The notes beneath the pieces were generated by a model. It was not told the DNA's origin, made no database searches, and worked only from the letters and a program-made list of their open reading frames with translations. Below, in pieces: positions 30,314 to 42,037 of a stretch of DNA of 64,000 bases. The translations under genes were made by a program, and so were the position numbers. The stretch is from Mytilus galloprovincialis (taxonomy: Eukaryota; Mollusca; Bivalvia; Mytilida; Mytilidae), in NCBI RefSeq assembly GCF_965363235.1, contig NC_134851.1, forward strand, positions 57,292,833-57,356,832. The letters run 5' to 3'. Position 1 is the first letter of the stretch. Each line of letters begins with the position of its first letter.

Positions 30314-32514
30314 ATTGTATTTTTTGGGGGAAGGTTAACTTCCTGGTAGTGTGAGCTGTCACGACCAGGCTTTGAAACTGAATAGGTAAATGCTCACATA
30401 AATCTGTACCGATACTGTGGGTCTTCTTATTACACCCTAACCCGTAGTGGTGCTCATACTAAAGGAGGGAGATACAGTATATACATACAGAAGAAGAAGA
30501 TAAAGTTGGTCTCTTTCCCTCGACTAATAAGTTAATGAGAAAACAGTGATTTATCTTATTTGTTTACAAACTGGAGTGACAAATATCTGGGTAGACTATA
30601 ATTAATACGGTTCTACAGGTGAAAACTAAGAAGTCAGTATCTACTTGTCCAGACTGAAATTTGCTATTTTGAGGTAAATAACATGTATTATTATATCTTA
30701 CATATATTACATACAAATTGTATTAGATAACACCTAATATCACGTGACATAGAATAATCCAGTTAATTTTCATTTAATTGCAAGGGAGGACGAATAACCC
30801 TTATGATTTACACCAGCGGTGAATAACCCTATTATTCTACAGCGAATAACCTTTTGAGTGTCTAGATTTACACTCGATTACCTCCCATGAATTGACATCA
30901 CACTCACAGACGTAAATAAACAAAATATCAGCGTTACACTGACAGCCCATCGAGAGACGAGGAAATAAGGCTTTGGAAGTGAATACAAAGTGCCAGTAGA
31001 CAATGATGTTTCTCATAGAGTAACGGTCCTTTTCAGGGCCATCAATATTTTACAAAAAGATTCTACCTTTGTTGTATATTTGAGAAATTCTAAAACACAA
31101 ATGCAGTATTTTCAAACGTCATTTGTTTGTCATGTAAAAAATTATATAGTATTTACTGTAAGCGTTCCAAATGCCCTTGGGCTTCCACTGTTAGTTCGGT
31201 ATAATAATTAACAATTGTGGCCCCTTAGAATCTATGAATATATCCAAAATTGTCAACCCTTAAAAAAGTTATTTCACTTCGGGCTGCGCCCTCATTGAAA
31301 TAACCTTCTCGTGTTGACAATTTTGGATATTCACCTTTTCAAAGGGTCATAATTGTATATTTATGATTGCCAGATATTATGAGACAACTATCCTCTAAAC
31401 ATCAAATTTTTAAAGTATCTAGATGCATCCCGTAAGAAATTAAAGGCAACTGGACTTCAACAATGAGTAAAACTCATACCTCATAAATAGCCCGGTATAA
31501 AAGGCCCCAAAATCTCAAATGATAAACCAGCAGTGGTGGATCCAGAGGGGGGCGTAGAGGACGTACGCCCCCCCCCTTTGCTCGGACTTTTTTTTTGTTT
31601 TTTGTTGGTAAAATGATTAATCAGACTTTGCCATTTCCTGTGTACCTTAGTACTCTAGTATTTAATTTTTATGCGACAATTCTTTACTAAGAAAGATATA
31701 TTTTGCTGAAATTTACTGATTATCAAAAGTCATGTGATTCGCTACGGTGGAGTTGACCAGTGCGTCGCTCTGTCAAATAACAGTAACACAATGCTTAGGC
31801 TGAGTGAGGATGACAATCATGACACCTTCATAGCAACAAAGTATTGACTTCTATTTCACTGTACCAACAAACAGAAAGTAATACTCTATAGACTCTCACT
31901 CCACAGCAAAGGAGTCATCTAACATGTCTAACTACGAAAAACCCCAAACGCCCCAGTCTATTTTAAAATAACATAGCTGAATAATGATCCCTTGGGCAGT
32001 CATTTTAAGCTCTAGATAGATTTAAAGTCGTAAGTAAGAACCAATGAATTTAAGGAGACAGTCTTAGATATTTGAGAGAAAAAAAATTGACTCTGATTTT
32101 TGCCGTAATGTCTGACCGGAATGTCTGTTTCGCCGAACTGATATAAGGAATACTTTTTTCAAGATCAGACTGCAACCTGCCTGCTGGGTGTGGCCTTTTA
32201 AAAATTCTGACCGTATCTGGATTGAAAACAAAAATCTTGTCCTTTTTGCTATTAGAAATGAATATTTCCAACAGAATTGTATGGCATTAAATGAACATGA
32301 TGAATAAAACGGGTCTATTTTTTTGTGGCAGGGGTTTTAATGTCTGACCGGAATGTTCTTATATGATAGACAAAAAATAGGGAGAATACAGCATCGAAAA
32401 TGTCCAACCCTATATACACCTTTACAGCAACTACAAAATATGACCCACGCCAGGAACGTTTTTTAAAAAAAGTACATATTAATTTATTTTATGTTTTTAG
32501 CCCAAAAAAAGGGC
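30314..32514. other. Non-coding sequence with foldbacks
   Basis: No supported gene. At 31210-31358 an inverted-repeat segment has 17-nt perfect arms (31241-31257, 31313-31329), an inner GTTATTTCA/TGAAATAAC pair and outer ACAATTGTGGCCCCTT/AAAGGGTCATAATTGT ends, so it is MITE-like. At about 31533 there is one end (GTGGTGGATCCAG) of the CAG-GGATCC MITE family without a clear partner. Small frames (30990-31211, 32050-32271) have no recognisable content. Confidence 0.5.
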
Positions 32515-32667
32515 CCCATGAGGTATGAGTGTCAATGAGACAAATTGAACTCTCAATTCAAGTCACAATGTGTAAAAAAGATAACAGTTATAGGTAAAAT
32601 TATGGTCTTCAATAGGAGCCTTGTCTCACATCAAACAGCAAGCTATACAGAACCCCATAACGACTAA
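32515..32667 (+). repeat. Dispersed ~150-bp repeat (GAGACAACTCTCCAT family)
   Basis: GTGTCAATGAGACAAAT...AAGTCACAATGTGTAAAAA...GGTCTTCAATA-GGAGCCTTGTCTCACATCAAACAGCAAGCTAT. The same order of words recurs at 59906-60055, 60233-60385 and 60765-60905, with fragments at 45535-45600, 57838-57900 and, inverted, 52990-53090. The copy is interrupted by the MITE at 32668. No tRNA-type A/B boxes are evident, so I do not call it a SINE. Confidence 0.65.
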
Positions 32668-32897
32668 GGCCAAATAAAAATATATGTGTGGTTTCCAGTA
32701 ACCCTACTTTTTGGCTTAAAAATAGCCTACCTTAAAGATTTTATTGTCATTTTTCATGCACTGTAAAGTCAGAATGTTGCTCCCATAGACTCAATGTAAA
32801 AAAAAAAAAACCCACCATAAAATAAAAAAATTCCTACCTACCTACCCTAACTTTTTTTCAGATGTAACTGGAACCACACATACTTTTTTATTTGGCC
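32668..32897. mobile_element. 230-bp MITE with TAA duplication (family M-GGCC)
   Basis: Starts GGCCAAATAAAAATA and ends TTTTTTATTTGGCC, with TAA on both sides (32665-32667, 32898-32900). Shares the CCTACCTACCTACCC words and ends with the copy at 14425-14667. Confidence 0.8.
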
Positions 32898-33183
32898 TAA
32901 GGTGAAACAATTCAAACATGAGAATCAACAGTAAAATCTATATAAAAAAAAACGAGAAATGAGAAAACTTATGAACCAACGACGAGGATTTGTTTTTGAT
33001 TGGTTATTTATTTTTGTAAACTAAGAGGACAGATTAATCATTTTCTTTAAAGTAAGGGACTGATTATTCATTTCCACAACTATATTTTTGATATTCATGA
33101 TATTCGAAAACATACAATTTTTAAATGATTTGTTTATTATAAATGATACATACATGTACATGTATAGTATAGTCAATTCATTA

Positions 33184-33465
33184 GGCAGCAACCATTTGAT
33201 TTTCTGGGGGGGGCTATGGTTTTTTTTTCTGTGCAAACTTTTTTTTTCGCCTGCGGCGAAAAACAATCTATTTTTTTCGCGACAAGTCGAAAACAATTTT
33301 TTTCTTTCAATTTTAGCATTACATATAATGGCAGCTGAGGGTGAAACAAACAATTTTTTTTTCTCAGAATCAAAAACAAATTATTTTTTTCTCCAAAAAC
33401 TGGAAACAAACTTTTTTTTCCAAAAAAAACCATAGCCCCCCCCAGAAAATCAAATGGTTGCTGCC
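33184..33465. mobile_element. 282-bp MITE with TTA duplication (family M-GGC)
   Basis: GGCAGCAACCATTTGATTTT and its inverse at the other end, flanked by TTA (33181-33183, 33466-33468). Long inverted arms with G/C runs and T-rich tracts. Very close to 4157-4436. The open frames crossing it (33021-33353, 33088-33435, 33173-33598) are products of its symmetry. Confidence 0.88.
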
Positions 33466-33539
33466 TTATGTACCATTTAATTAGATTAACCATCCTCTCT
33501 GCAGAAATGAATTTTTTAAATTCCCAACTGCATATAAAA

Positions 33540-34985
33540 TTGAGAATGGAAATAGGGAATGTGTCAAAGAGACAACAACCCGACCATAGAGCAGACAACA
33601 GCAGAAGGTCACCAACAGGTCTTCAATGCAACGAGAAATTTTTGCACCCTGAGGCGTCCTTCAGCTGGCCCCTAAACAAATATATACTAGTTCAGAGGTA
33701 ATGAACACCATACTAAACACCAAATTGTACACAAGAAACTAAAAGTTAAAATAATACAAGACTAACAAAGGCCAGAGGCTCCTGACTTGGGACAGGCGCA
33801 AAAATGCGGCGGGGTTAAACATGTTTGTGAGATCTCAACCCTCCCCTATACCTCTAGCCAATGCAGAAAAGTAAACACATAACAATATGCACATTAAAAT
33901 TCAGTTCAAGAGAAGTTCGAGTCTGATGTCAGAAGATGTAACCAAAGAAAATAAACAAAATGACAATAGTCAATAGTACATAAATAACATCAGACTACTA
34001 GCAGTTGACTGACATGCCAGCTCCAGACTTCAATTAAACTGATTGAAAAATTATGTCTTCATCATATGAATATCAGGCACAATCCTCCCCGTTAGGGGTT
34101 TAGTATCATACCATCATAACATATATGAGAAGAACATAACCCGTGTCATGCCAACAACTGGTTTAATAATAATAAGTGTGTTTAGTTCTGATGTAAAGAC
34201 CCTATAAGTGAATCAATACTAACGCCAAAATTTGCAATCTTTGGTGATATTGTTTGCCTTAAATTACTGGAGAATAAAGGCTTTTTCCCCTGGAGAAGAA
34301 TCCCAATTTGAAAAAAAAATGGCTTAAAATTATTCCAAAAAGGAAAACTTTTTTCCCAAACAGTGCAGCCTCAGTAGTAATTGTGCGTGAATGCAAACTG
34401 AAAAACACTCATTTGAACATTTTTTATGCCTAAAATGACTATATGTGCAGATTTGAGGGTCTATTTATGTATCTTCACTGACAATAAGGGGTCTTATTTC
34501 AAATGAGGGTTTACCTCTTGAAAGGGGGTCTGCAAATTGAAGTTCCAGTCATATTGATGGTTAATTATTAATTTCCCAATTTGATAAAAATGACACCTAT
34601 TTTCCCAATAAAAAAGGGTAGTCTGAGGTAGTTTTGAAAAAAAGCCAACAATATCACTGGTCTTTAATGACTTGACAACAGTATAGTAACTATATCCCTT
34701 CTTAATAAGTCTATTTAAAGGTTTTGTTAGTTTCTGAGGTGAATACTGACATTGTGCTTTATAAAGAATATTTCCATAAAATATTGGATGTGAAATACCT
34801 GAACGTATAAGAAGTCTGCATGTTGAGCTATATTTACGAATGATGTCCTTATACCGATGATAAAATTTAGTAAATGTTTTGACTAGTTTGTGATATCGAA
34901 AACCCTGGTGTAATAATTTTTCAGTAATACATAAATTTCTCTCGTTAAAATCTAAAACATTGTTACATACACGAGCGAATACATG
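33540..34985 (-). mobile_element. Second PLE-A copy: RT C-terminus and 3' UTR
   Basis: On the minus strand, RT residues VFARVCNNVLDFNERNL, CITEKLLHQGFRYHKLVKTF, FYHRYKDIIRKYSSTCR and SPQKLTKPLNRLIKKGYSY (about 34985-34670) match the plus copy at 5900-6200, followed by the same 3' UTR to 33540, which ends in GTCTCTTTGACACATTCCC. It is 5'-truncated near 34985 and interrupted at 34243-34660 by an inverted-repeat element. Here the RT tail is in one frame, so this copy is better preserved than the one at 3.4-6.1 kb but lacks the catalytic domain. Confidence 0.75.
34243..34660. mobile_element. 418-bp inverted-repeat element inside PLE-A
   Basis: GGTGATATTGTTTGCC at the left and GCCAACAATATCACTGG at the right are imperfect inverted repeats, flanked by the 5-bp duplication TCTTT (34238-34242, 34661-34665). 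The plus-strand PLE-A copy shows the uninterrupted sequence, so the boundary is well fixed. No coding capacity. Confidence 0.8.
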
Positions 34986-35067
34986 TATTGCATACATACA
35001 TAGTATTAAAGTTTTGTTATACATTGTAACTAGGCACTTTTGAATGTATTGTCAAACATACTACGCC

Positions 35068-35591
35068 GAGTGGAGCGAGGCAAATTTTTTTTTGAAGGGT
35101 TTTGGAGCCACTGAAGGCCCAAGAAGCTATAGAACAAATGATGCAAAATGATGCTTTCTGGGTATTCCGATGGATGACCCTTTCATTATCTGAAAACGAA
35201 GTTTTGTTTTAATAATTTTTTGACAATATTTTTTTTGGCCTCAAAGCAAAGGTGTAAGACTGAAATTTCTAGGGACAGCATCAAAAAACCAATGTGCATG
35301 ATAAAGCAAAAATGGAATTCACATAGTTAAGTCAGTGGCTGCTGTTTTTTTTGTAAACTCAAGATCAAGTTCATAACAAAATTACTAGATTACAAAAGGA
35401 ATGCAACACTAACAGAATACAGAAGGGCAATTAATGAACAAAAGACAAATAAATAAGAAACATTGATCCCGAAAAAATCAGGGCTATAAGTCTGAGGGAA
35501 AACAGAATTTCTTCTTGCAAGGCCGTGAACACAATTTGATATGGAGACAAGCGTTTGGTTTTGATATTTCCTACATGTAGTTACGGCCCTG
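35068..35591. mobile_element. Diverged copy of the CAGGGCCGTAAC-ended transposon
   Basis: The right end TAGTTACGGCCCTG (35578-35591) is identical to that at 5160-5173. The left portion (GGAGCCACTGAAGGCCC-AAGAAGCT, GATGCAAAATGATGC) is a diverged, shorter version of 3530-3610. The left terminal repeat itself is not recognisable. Confidence 0.65.
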
Positions 35592-35926
35592 TTAAAATAA
35601 AAGTGAGGTAAGGTTTCCTGAGACAATATATCTCAAGTTAAATGAAACCCCAATTTTCAGACATTTCAAGTATATTTGAATAATATTTATTCTTTTGTCA
35701 CTAAAAAATTTGGGAAGTGTTGAACGATTTATTTGGGGGAGAAAGATGAATTTATGAAGAATCTGGTGCCATCTCATACTTTATATTAGACCTGCTGAGT
35801 TATTTATTTTAAATACATTGCAAGTCAGGTAATTTATTTTCAAACTACCACAGAACAAACCATTTATTTTTGTGATTATTTCAAAATCCTCCTCCCCCCT
35901 CAGAATATCAAATGGTCGTCCCCTTA

Positions 35927-36311
35927 TCAAGATGCTAGATTTTTTGATTGACAACATCTTTGTTATTTTTGGAGGACGTGTTTTACACCAAACGCGGCAT
36001 TCCTATTTTAATCAATTGTTCCGACTTGTTCCTTTATTCTTATGAGGCTGACTTCATACATGCAGGCACTTCTTTTGAAAGAAGTTAGAATTATCCTTTA
36101 ACTTGACTTTCTTCTATATCATGTATATAGATGATGTTCTCTCACTAAATAATTCAAAATTTGATGACTTTACGACCAAAGAGAGAATTTCAGCTTACAT
36201 ATTGTGAACTTTTCATTTCTATGTAGCAACATTCCAGTAGCGTCGACAAACGGAGTATAATATCTCATAATTGTTACGATATTCCCGGGCTTGTATTTCC
36301 TATAATTATTT
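35927..36311 (+). pseudogene. PLE-B reverse transcriptase relic, part 1
   Basis: Conceptual reading MLDFLIDNIFVIFGGRV, a degenerate IP(M)G-NC block, DLFLYSYEADFI, the catalytic YIDDVLSLNNSKFDDF (about 36126-36173) and RYSRACIS just before the insertion at 36312. Several frame breaks. It is a second Penelope-like family, distinct from PLE-A (YIDDVLSLNN versus HLDDILALNN). The reading continues for a few codons (FIDRE) at 36782-36795 after the insert. Confidence 0.75.
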
Positions 36312-36772
36312 GGCAGTGGCTATTTGACCGGCACCGGCTAAATAGCAAATTTGCTATTTGACCGGCACCGGCAAAATAGCAAATTTGCTATTTAGCCGGC
36401 ACTGAATAAAATTGTTCATTGATGTGATTAGTCATGTTTGTAGAGAATAAAAAAGCTTAATAATAATTTAAAATCATTTTATCACAATATCAAGCATTAA
36501 AAATACAGTACAATAAAAAAATATTGAAGATGTTCATATAAATAAATAGTTTACTAGAACACACCCGCGAAATCGCGGGCATATACAGCTTGTGAACTGT
36601 TGTAGGATGAATTTTTGTAAAAGATATTATGTTTGGAGAATTTCATAAAAGGTATCAAAAGCCCTCTCCCTTTTTCCAAATTCCGATATTTGTTTTTGTT
36701 TTCAGTTAAATTCAATTATTTTCGTGCGTCTGGCCTCAAATCACAACTATTCTTCTCCTTATAGCCACTGCC
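36312..36772. mobile_element. 461-bp TIR element with 9-bp duplication (MULE-like)
   Basis: GGCAGTGGCTAT at the left and ATAGCCACTGCC at the right are 12-bp inverted repeats, flanked by TAATTATTT (36303-36311, 36773-36781). Removal restores the PLE-B reading ACISYNYFIDRE. Near the left end a 37-38-bp unit (AGCAAATTTGCTATTT-GACCGGCACCGGC) is repeated twice and is itself palindromic. A 9-bp duplication is typical of Mutator-like elements. No transposase. Confidence 0.85.
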
Positions 36773-36829
36773 TAATTATTTCATTGATAGAGAGTAACAG
36801 TTGAATTTGATGCGACTGTCATACAAGTG

Positions 36830-37115
36830 AGAGGTTTAGCTACATGTAGCTATAAAACCAGGTTCAATCCACCATTTTCTACATTAGAGAATGCCTGTAC
36901 CAAGTCAGGATTATGACAGTTGTTACAATGTATCCATTCGTTTGATGTGTTTGGACTTTTGATTTTGCCTTTTGATTTTTGATTTTCCTTTTTGAATTTT
37001 CCTCTGAGTGTTCAGTATTTTTGTGTTTTTACTTTTTGCCTACCCTTCCTGAGCACCTGAGATCACACTCATTTTTTTGTGGGGTTAATATGTTGTTTAC
37101 TCTAGTTTTCTATGT
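36830..37115 (-). repeat. Dispersed repeat and PLE-B 3' UTR-like fragment
   Basis: 36830-37030 matches, in opposite orientation, 55640-55860 and 57405-57540, and in the same orientation 53650-53830 (words CCACCATTTTCTACAT, ACAGTTGTTA, AATTTTCCTC-GAGTTCAGTAT). 37040-37115 (CTACCCTTCCTGAGCACCTGAGATCA, GTGGGGTT...GTTTTCTATGTTGTGTCAT) matches the PLE-B 3' UTR at 45080-45170. Confidence 0.6.
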
Positions 37116-37388
37116 TGTGTCATAACATTCCATAACCCATGGTGGTGCTCCTACTATTAAAGGAGGGAGATACGGAACATACATACATAACAACAGTCGA
37201 ATGACTTTTTTGTCATGATGAATACTATGACTCAGCTGTTTAAAGAGTATCTGCAAAGAAAGTTATCGAACTGCATAAACATACGACAGACAGAATGCGA
37301 GTTTAATTTCTCTTGTAATTTAGCACTGTTTTTAATTGATTGAAAATTTACGAATTTTACGCCATTGAACAAAAGGCGTTAAACTTTA

Positions 37389-37668
37389 GGGAGCTACCAT
37401 TTGATTTTTATGGGGGGCTAGGATGAAATTTGAAAAAAATAGGCAGGACAGGAGTTTTGAGTAAAAAAAAAAGGCAGGATGAGAAACTTGTTAAAAAAAA
37501 AAGGCAGGATGACAATTTGTGTAAAAAAAGTCAGGATAAACTAGTAAAAAAAAGGCAGGACCGAATAGAGTAAAAAATAAAAAGGCAGGACAGAGATTAC
37601 AACTAAAAAAAAAAGCAGAACAAAATTTTTCATCCTAGCCCCCCCATAAAAATCAAATGGTAGCTCCC
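37389..37668. mobile_element. 280-bp MITE with TTA duplication (M-GGG subfamily)
   Basis: GGGAGCTACCATTTGATTTT and AAAATCAAATGGTAGCTCCC are perfect terminal inverted repeats, flanked by TTA (37386-37388, 37669-37671). The interior has about six A-rich units carrying GGCAGGA(T/C). Size and terminal pattern (GGSAGCWACCATTTGATTTT) unite it with the copies at 4157 and 33184. Confidence 0.9.
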
Positions 37669-37671
37669 TTA

Positions 37672-39740
37672 GGCAGATTTTTTGAGAAAAAAAAATACCA
37701 AAGAGACAAAAATTCAGTGAGGGACATCACGAGACTCTATTCTAAGTTGTTTGTACATTGTTATATTTCTACTATATTGTGCATTGTTATGTTTCTACTA
37801 TATTTCAAGTCTACGTTTCAAAAGTTCTAGCGTTGTCAATCATCAGGAATTTCTCCTACCATTAAAAATATGTATTAAAAAATTCGAATGTTTTATAACA
37901 AATGGAAGTTTTTAACGACCTTGACTGGCTATACAGCCCTTGCGAATGTTGGTGTTTTTTTTAGGTCGTTTAATTAACATTTAATATACGTCCTTGCTAT
38001 AAATCACAAGTCTAGGGTTTGTTTAGGTAACTGCGCATGCGTATAGTTTTCTTGACTTGAAGGGGTATCAGATTGAATGGTTGCTCTGGATTCCCCACTC
38101 CATTGAATTTAATTTGAACTCGCGAGCTCCTTTCTATGTCTGTCTGCTATTGACGGTTATTGTTGTTGCATAATTTTAAATCATATGCATCATTTAAATT
38201 AAAATAAATGTAGTCCACAACATAAAGGTGTAACTAGAACACCCCTTCAGCCAACATTGAGTCCTCCATGTTATGGCTTCGAGTTGTCTCCCTTCCATAA
38301 GTAACTTGCGTCAAACGACGATACGTCGAGACAAATTAACTCTTCTGTTGATAGACGTCGTATTATATTAAAACCAATAGCAATTTAAAGAGAGGAATGT
38401 GTACAGAAAGGAGTCCACTGACCCAAAGGAAATTAAATATTTAAAGAGTTATGGGGTTCCAGCTAGAATTCACGTAGGAAAATAAGTGATAAGGTACAAA
38501 GTGAAATACCTTCTCTCACTCTCAGCAGAGACATATATACACATGTATGTCTCTGCTCTCAGTGACTGCTGTGGAAAGTCAACTTGGAATTGATAGTACA
38601 AAAATAAAACACAATAAGTACATTATTCATACATTTGTATCGAAGATTGGCTATTTTTAAAGTTGAATAACTATTCAGATTACGTACATTACATTTTACG
38701 AGCATTTACACGTGCAGTTGCATTATTTTTTAAAAGTAATACTAATACATGTATCAATGAAAACAATGGCAATCGTATCCTTCAGAGCAATCTGCTCTTT
38801 GATTCTCAAAAGGGGGGCGGCCCCCTGACCCCTCCTTAATCCGCTTCTGTTAATTACCATAACATTTTCAAGTACCCCATCCCTGCACTGTACATGCAAT
38901 TTTGAACAAATTTAGCAAGTAAGTTATCTAGCTGAGGGATATATATAAATTGATCTTTATAATCTATGTTGTACGTATCACAGAAGTATGGTTCATACCA
39001 AAACTGTCCCTTTTCCAATTTGAAGAAAAAAGGGGGAGGGGAACAATATTCTGAATTATGTCTTAGGTTTAGACTAATAAATTTTTAATGAATGAACAAA
39101 CTCTGGTAAAAACTTGAATATTAATAAGCACATTGCTTTCCTAATGGAACTTAATAAATAGAACAATGATAATGAGAAAAAAAAAGTATATTGGCCATTT
39201 GTAATATCCATATGCAGTTTTCTCTGAATAACACATACGTTACTACCAGTCCAATTTGAGCTTGAAATTAGTAAAATAGTATTGGAACTAAAGCTTTATA
39301 TGTTTTTCATACTGCTTGAAATAGATCATAGAACGAAATAAAGTAACGTTGGAGTCAATATAGCGAGCTTAGTTCTGTTATAGGTGTATCACCACTAATT
39401 CGGGCCCGACCAGTAAGAATTTATCAGAAAGAAGTATATATTTAAAACAAAATAGTTCCTTTGCATGAGTGTACCTTTCTAAATATGTAGAATATTTATG
39501 TATTTTTGTATTTAATGAAAACTGAATGACTGGTGATCATTGTAGAACACTTTTTGACTGATAATTTTGGATATTTAAAAAATAATTTTATTGCACCAAA
39601 TTTTAAAAAGAGGGTACATTTTGCTGGTTTGCCAGATCTGAGGTACCTGTTGTTTTGTATATCAGAAGTTCCTAGAATTGAGGGATTTAACATAGAAAGC
39701 AATGGGACCATGAATTGTGTTGTACGTCCTTCATATTTTT
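37672..39740. other. Non-coding sequence
   Basis: No supported gene or RNA. Around 38815-38850 (GGGGGGCGGCCCCCTGACCCC...ATCCGC) resembles one end of the CAG-GGATCC MITE family. The minus frame 39496-39912 and plus frame 39533-39886 overlap the start of the next repeat and have no domain. Confidence 0.45.
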
Positions 39741-39849
39741 TATACGACCGCAAACATTTTAATTTTTCGTCGTATATTGCTATCACGTTGGCGTCGTCGT
39801 CGTCTTGCGTCGTCTTGCGTCGTCGTCGTCCGAATACTTTTAGTTTTCG

Positions 39850-40790
39850 CACTCTAACTTTAGTAAAAGTGAATAGAAATCGATGAAATTTTGACACAAG
39901 GTTTATGACCACAAAAGGAAGGTTGGGATTGATGTTGGGAGTTTTGGTCCCAACATTTTAGGAATTAGGGGCCAAAAAGGGCCCAAATAAGCATTTTCTT
40001 GGTTTTCGCACTATAACTTTAGTTTAAGTGAATAGAAATCTATGAAATTTTGACACAAGGTTTATGACCACAAAAGAAAGGTTGGGATTGATTTTGGGAG
40101 TTTTGGTTCCAACAGTTTAGGAATTAGGGGCCAAAAAAGGGCCCAAATAAGCATTATTCTTGGTTTTCGCACAATAACTTTAGTATAAGAAAAAAGAAAT
40201 CAGTGAAATTTAAACACAAGGTTTATGACCACAAAAGAAAGGTGGGGATTGATTTTGGGAGTTGAGGTCCCAACAGTTTAGGAATGAGGGGCCAAAAAGG
40301 GGCCCAAATAAGCATTATTCTTGGTTTTCGCACCATAACATAAGTATAAGTAAATAGAAATCTATGAAATTTAAACACAAGGTTTATGACCACAAAAGAA
40401 AGGTTGGGATTGATTTTGGGAGTTTTGGTTCCAACAGTTTAGGAATTAGGGGCCAAAAAGGGCCCAAATAAGCATTATTCTTGGTTTTCGCACAATAACT
40501 TTAGTATAAGAAAATAGAAATCAGTGAAATTTAAACACAAGGTTTATGACCACAAAAGGAAGGTGGGGATTGATTTTGGGAGTTGAGGTCCCAACAGTTT
40601 AGGAATAAGGGGCCAAAAAGGGGCCCAAATAAGCATTATTCTTGGTTTTCGCACCATAACATAAGTATAAGTAAATAGAAATCTATGAAATTTAAACACA
40701 AGGTTAATGACCATAAAAGGAAGGTTGGGTTTGATTTTGGAAGTTTTGGTCCCAACAGTTTAGGAATAAGGGGCCCAAAGGGTCCAAAAT
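39850..40790 (+). repeat. ~160-bp tandem repeat, about 6 units
   Basis: GGAATTAGG/GGAATAAGG landmarks at 39961, 40120, 40281, 40442, 40602 and 40763 give periods of 159-161 bp. Units contain CACAAGGTTTATGACCACAA, GATTTTGGGAGTT, GGCCAAAAAGGGCCCAAATA and TTGGTTTTCGCAC. Alternate units share variants (AGTTTTGGTTCC versus AGTTGAGGTCCC), hinting at a 320-bp higher-order unit. Confidence 0.85.
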
Positions 40791-41069
40791 TGAACTTTGT
40801 TTGATTTCATCAAAAATTGAATAAGTGGGGTTCTTTGATATGCTAAATCTAACTGTGTATGTAGATTCTTAATTTTTGGTCCCGTTTTCAAATTGGTCTA
40901 CATTAAAGTCCAAAGGGTCCAAAATTAAACTAAATTTGATTTTAACAAAAATTGAATTCTTGGGCTTTTTTGATATGCTGAATCTAAACATGTACTTAGA
41001 TTTTTGTTTATGGGCCCAGTTTTCAAGTTGGTTCAAATCAGGATTCAAAATTATTATATTAAGTATTGT

Positions 41070-41300
41070 GCAATAGCAAGAAATTTTCAATTGCATAGTA
41101 TTCAGCAATAGCAAGAAATCGTCAATTGCACAGTATTGTGCAATAGCAAGAAATTTTCAATTGCTCAGTATTGCGCAATAGCAAGAAATCTTCAATTGCA
41201 CAGTATTGTGCAATAGCAAATATTTTCAATTGCACAGTATTGCGCAATAGCCAGAAATATCTAATTGCACAATATTGTGCAATAGCAAGAAATTTTCAAT
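41070..41300 (+). repeat. ~35-bp minisatellite, 7 units
   Basis: Unit GCAATAGCAAGAAATTTTCA-ATTGCACAGTATT with period 33-36 bp. Each unit carries an ATTGC/GCAAT inverse pair (ATTGCACAATATTGTGCAAT in the most symmetrical case), so the array could form a series of small hairpins. Confidence 0.85.
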
Positions 41301-42037
41301 TGATTGGAGTTATCTTTCTTTGTCCAGAATAGTAGTTGAGTCAACTTAAATCATTGTACAATATACACTGTATATTCACTTTTACTACCAACTGATAAAT
41401 TAAAACAATCTTTACCATTCAGTGATAACAAGCACCTTTTGTTACATTTTAATATTTTATGATGTATTTAAATGAGTAGTTATTGTTGCAAACTCCATTA
41501 GAAATTTGAATTGAGATCAGTTTTGGAAAAAGGGAAAGGGGGATGTGAAAAAAAATGGGGGGTGGGGGGGGGGGGGGTTACATTTTTCTCATTTCAGATT
41601 TCATAAATAAAAAGAAAATTTCTTCAAACATTTTTTTGAGAGGATTAATATTCAACAGCATAGTGAATTGCTCAAAGGCAAAACAAAAAAATTAAGTTCA
41701 TTAGACCACATACATTCTGTTTCAGAAACCTATGCTGTGTCAACTATTTAAACTCAATCCAAATTTAGAGCTGTATCCAGCTTGAATGTTGTGTCCATAC
41801 TTGCCCCAACCGTTCAGGGTTCAACCTCTGCGGTCGTATAAAGCTGCGCCCTGCGGAGCATCTGGTTCACGGTTGTAATGGCGATAACTTTGACGACGTC
41901 TAGGAGTCGCGTCACAAACTAAGGGAGATAATCGGAAAAAATGTCATGTGACTATAATTATACAAACATGCAGATGCAGAAATGCAGAGAATGGCAACAA
42001 AGATATTTTAATCTTTGATTTTTTTTGTTCTTTACAG

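Larger units (their letters stand above)
39741..41866 (+). mobile_element. Pearl/Helitron-like non-autonomous element
   Basis: TATACGACCG at 39741-39750 and CGGTCGTATA at 41831-41840 are inverse to each other. The start is followed by a CGTCGTCGT-rich stretch and the end by an imperfect GC hairpin (GCTGCGCCCTGCGGAGC). The body contains about six ~160-bp tandem units (39850-40790), then a unique block (GTTTTCAAATTGGTCTACAT...) also found at 15865 and a ~35-bp array. Core tandem repeats between Helitron-like ends define the bivalve pearl elements. It ends about 170 bp before the zinc-finger exon, so it lies in that gene's last intron if the gene is real. Confidence 0.65.

Noticed and set aside
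33021..33598. Overlapping frames on both strands near 33 kb
   Set aside because: They span a fold-back MITE, and the same spurious frames appear at 4125-4594 in its sister copy.
39496..39912. 138-residue minus-strand frame and 117-residue plus-strand frame
   Set aside because: Both overlap the start of the pearl-like repeat, and the Arg-rich run comes from CGTCGT repeats.
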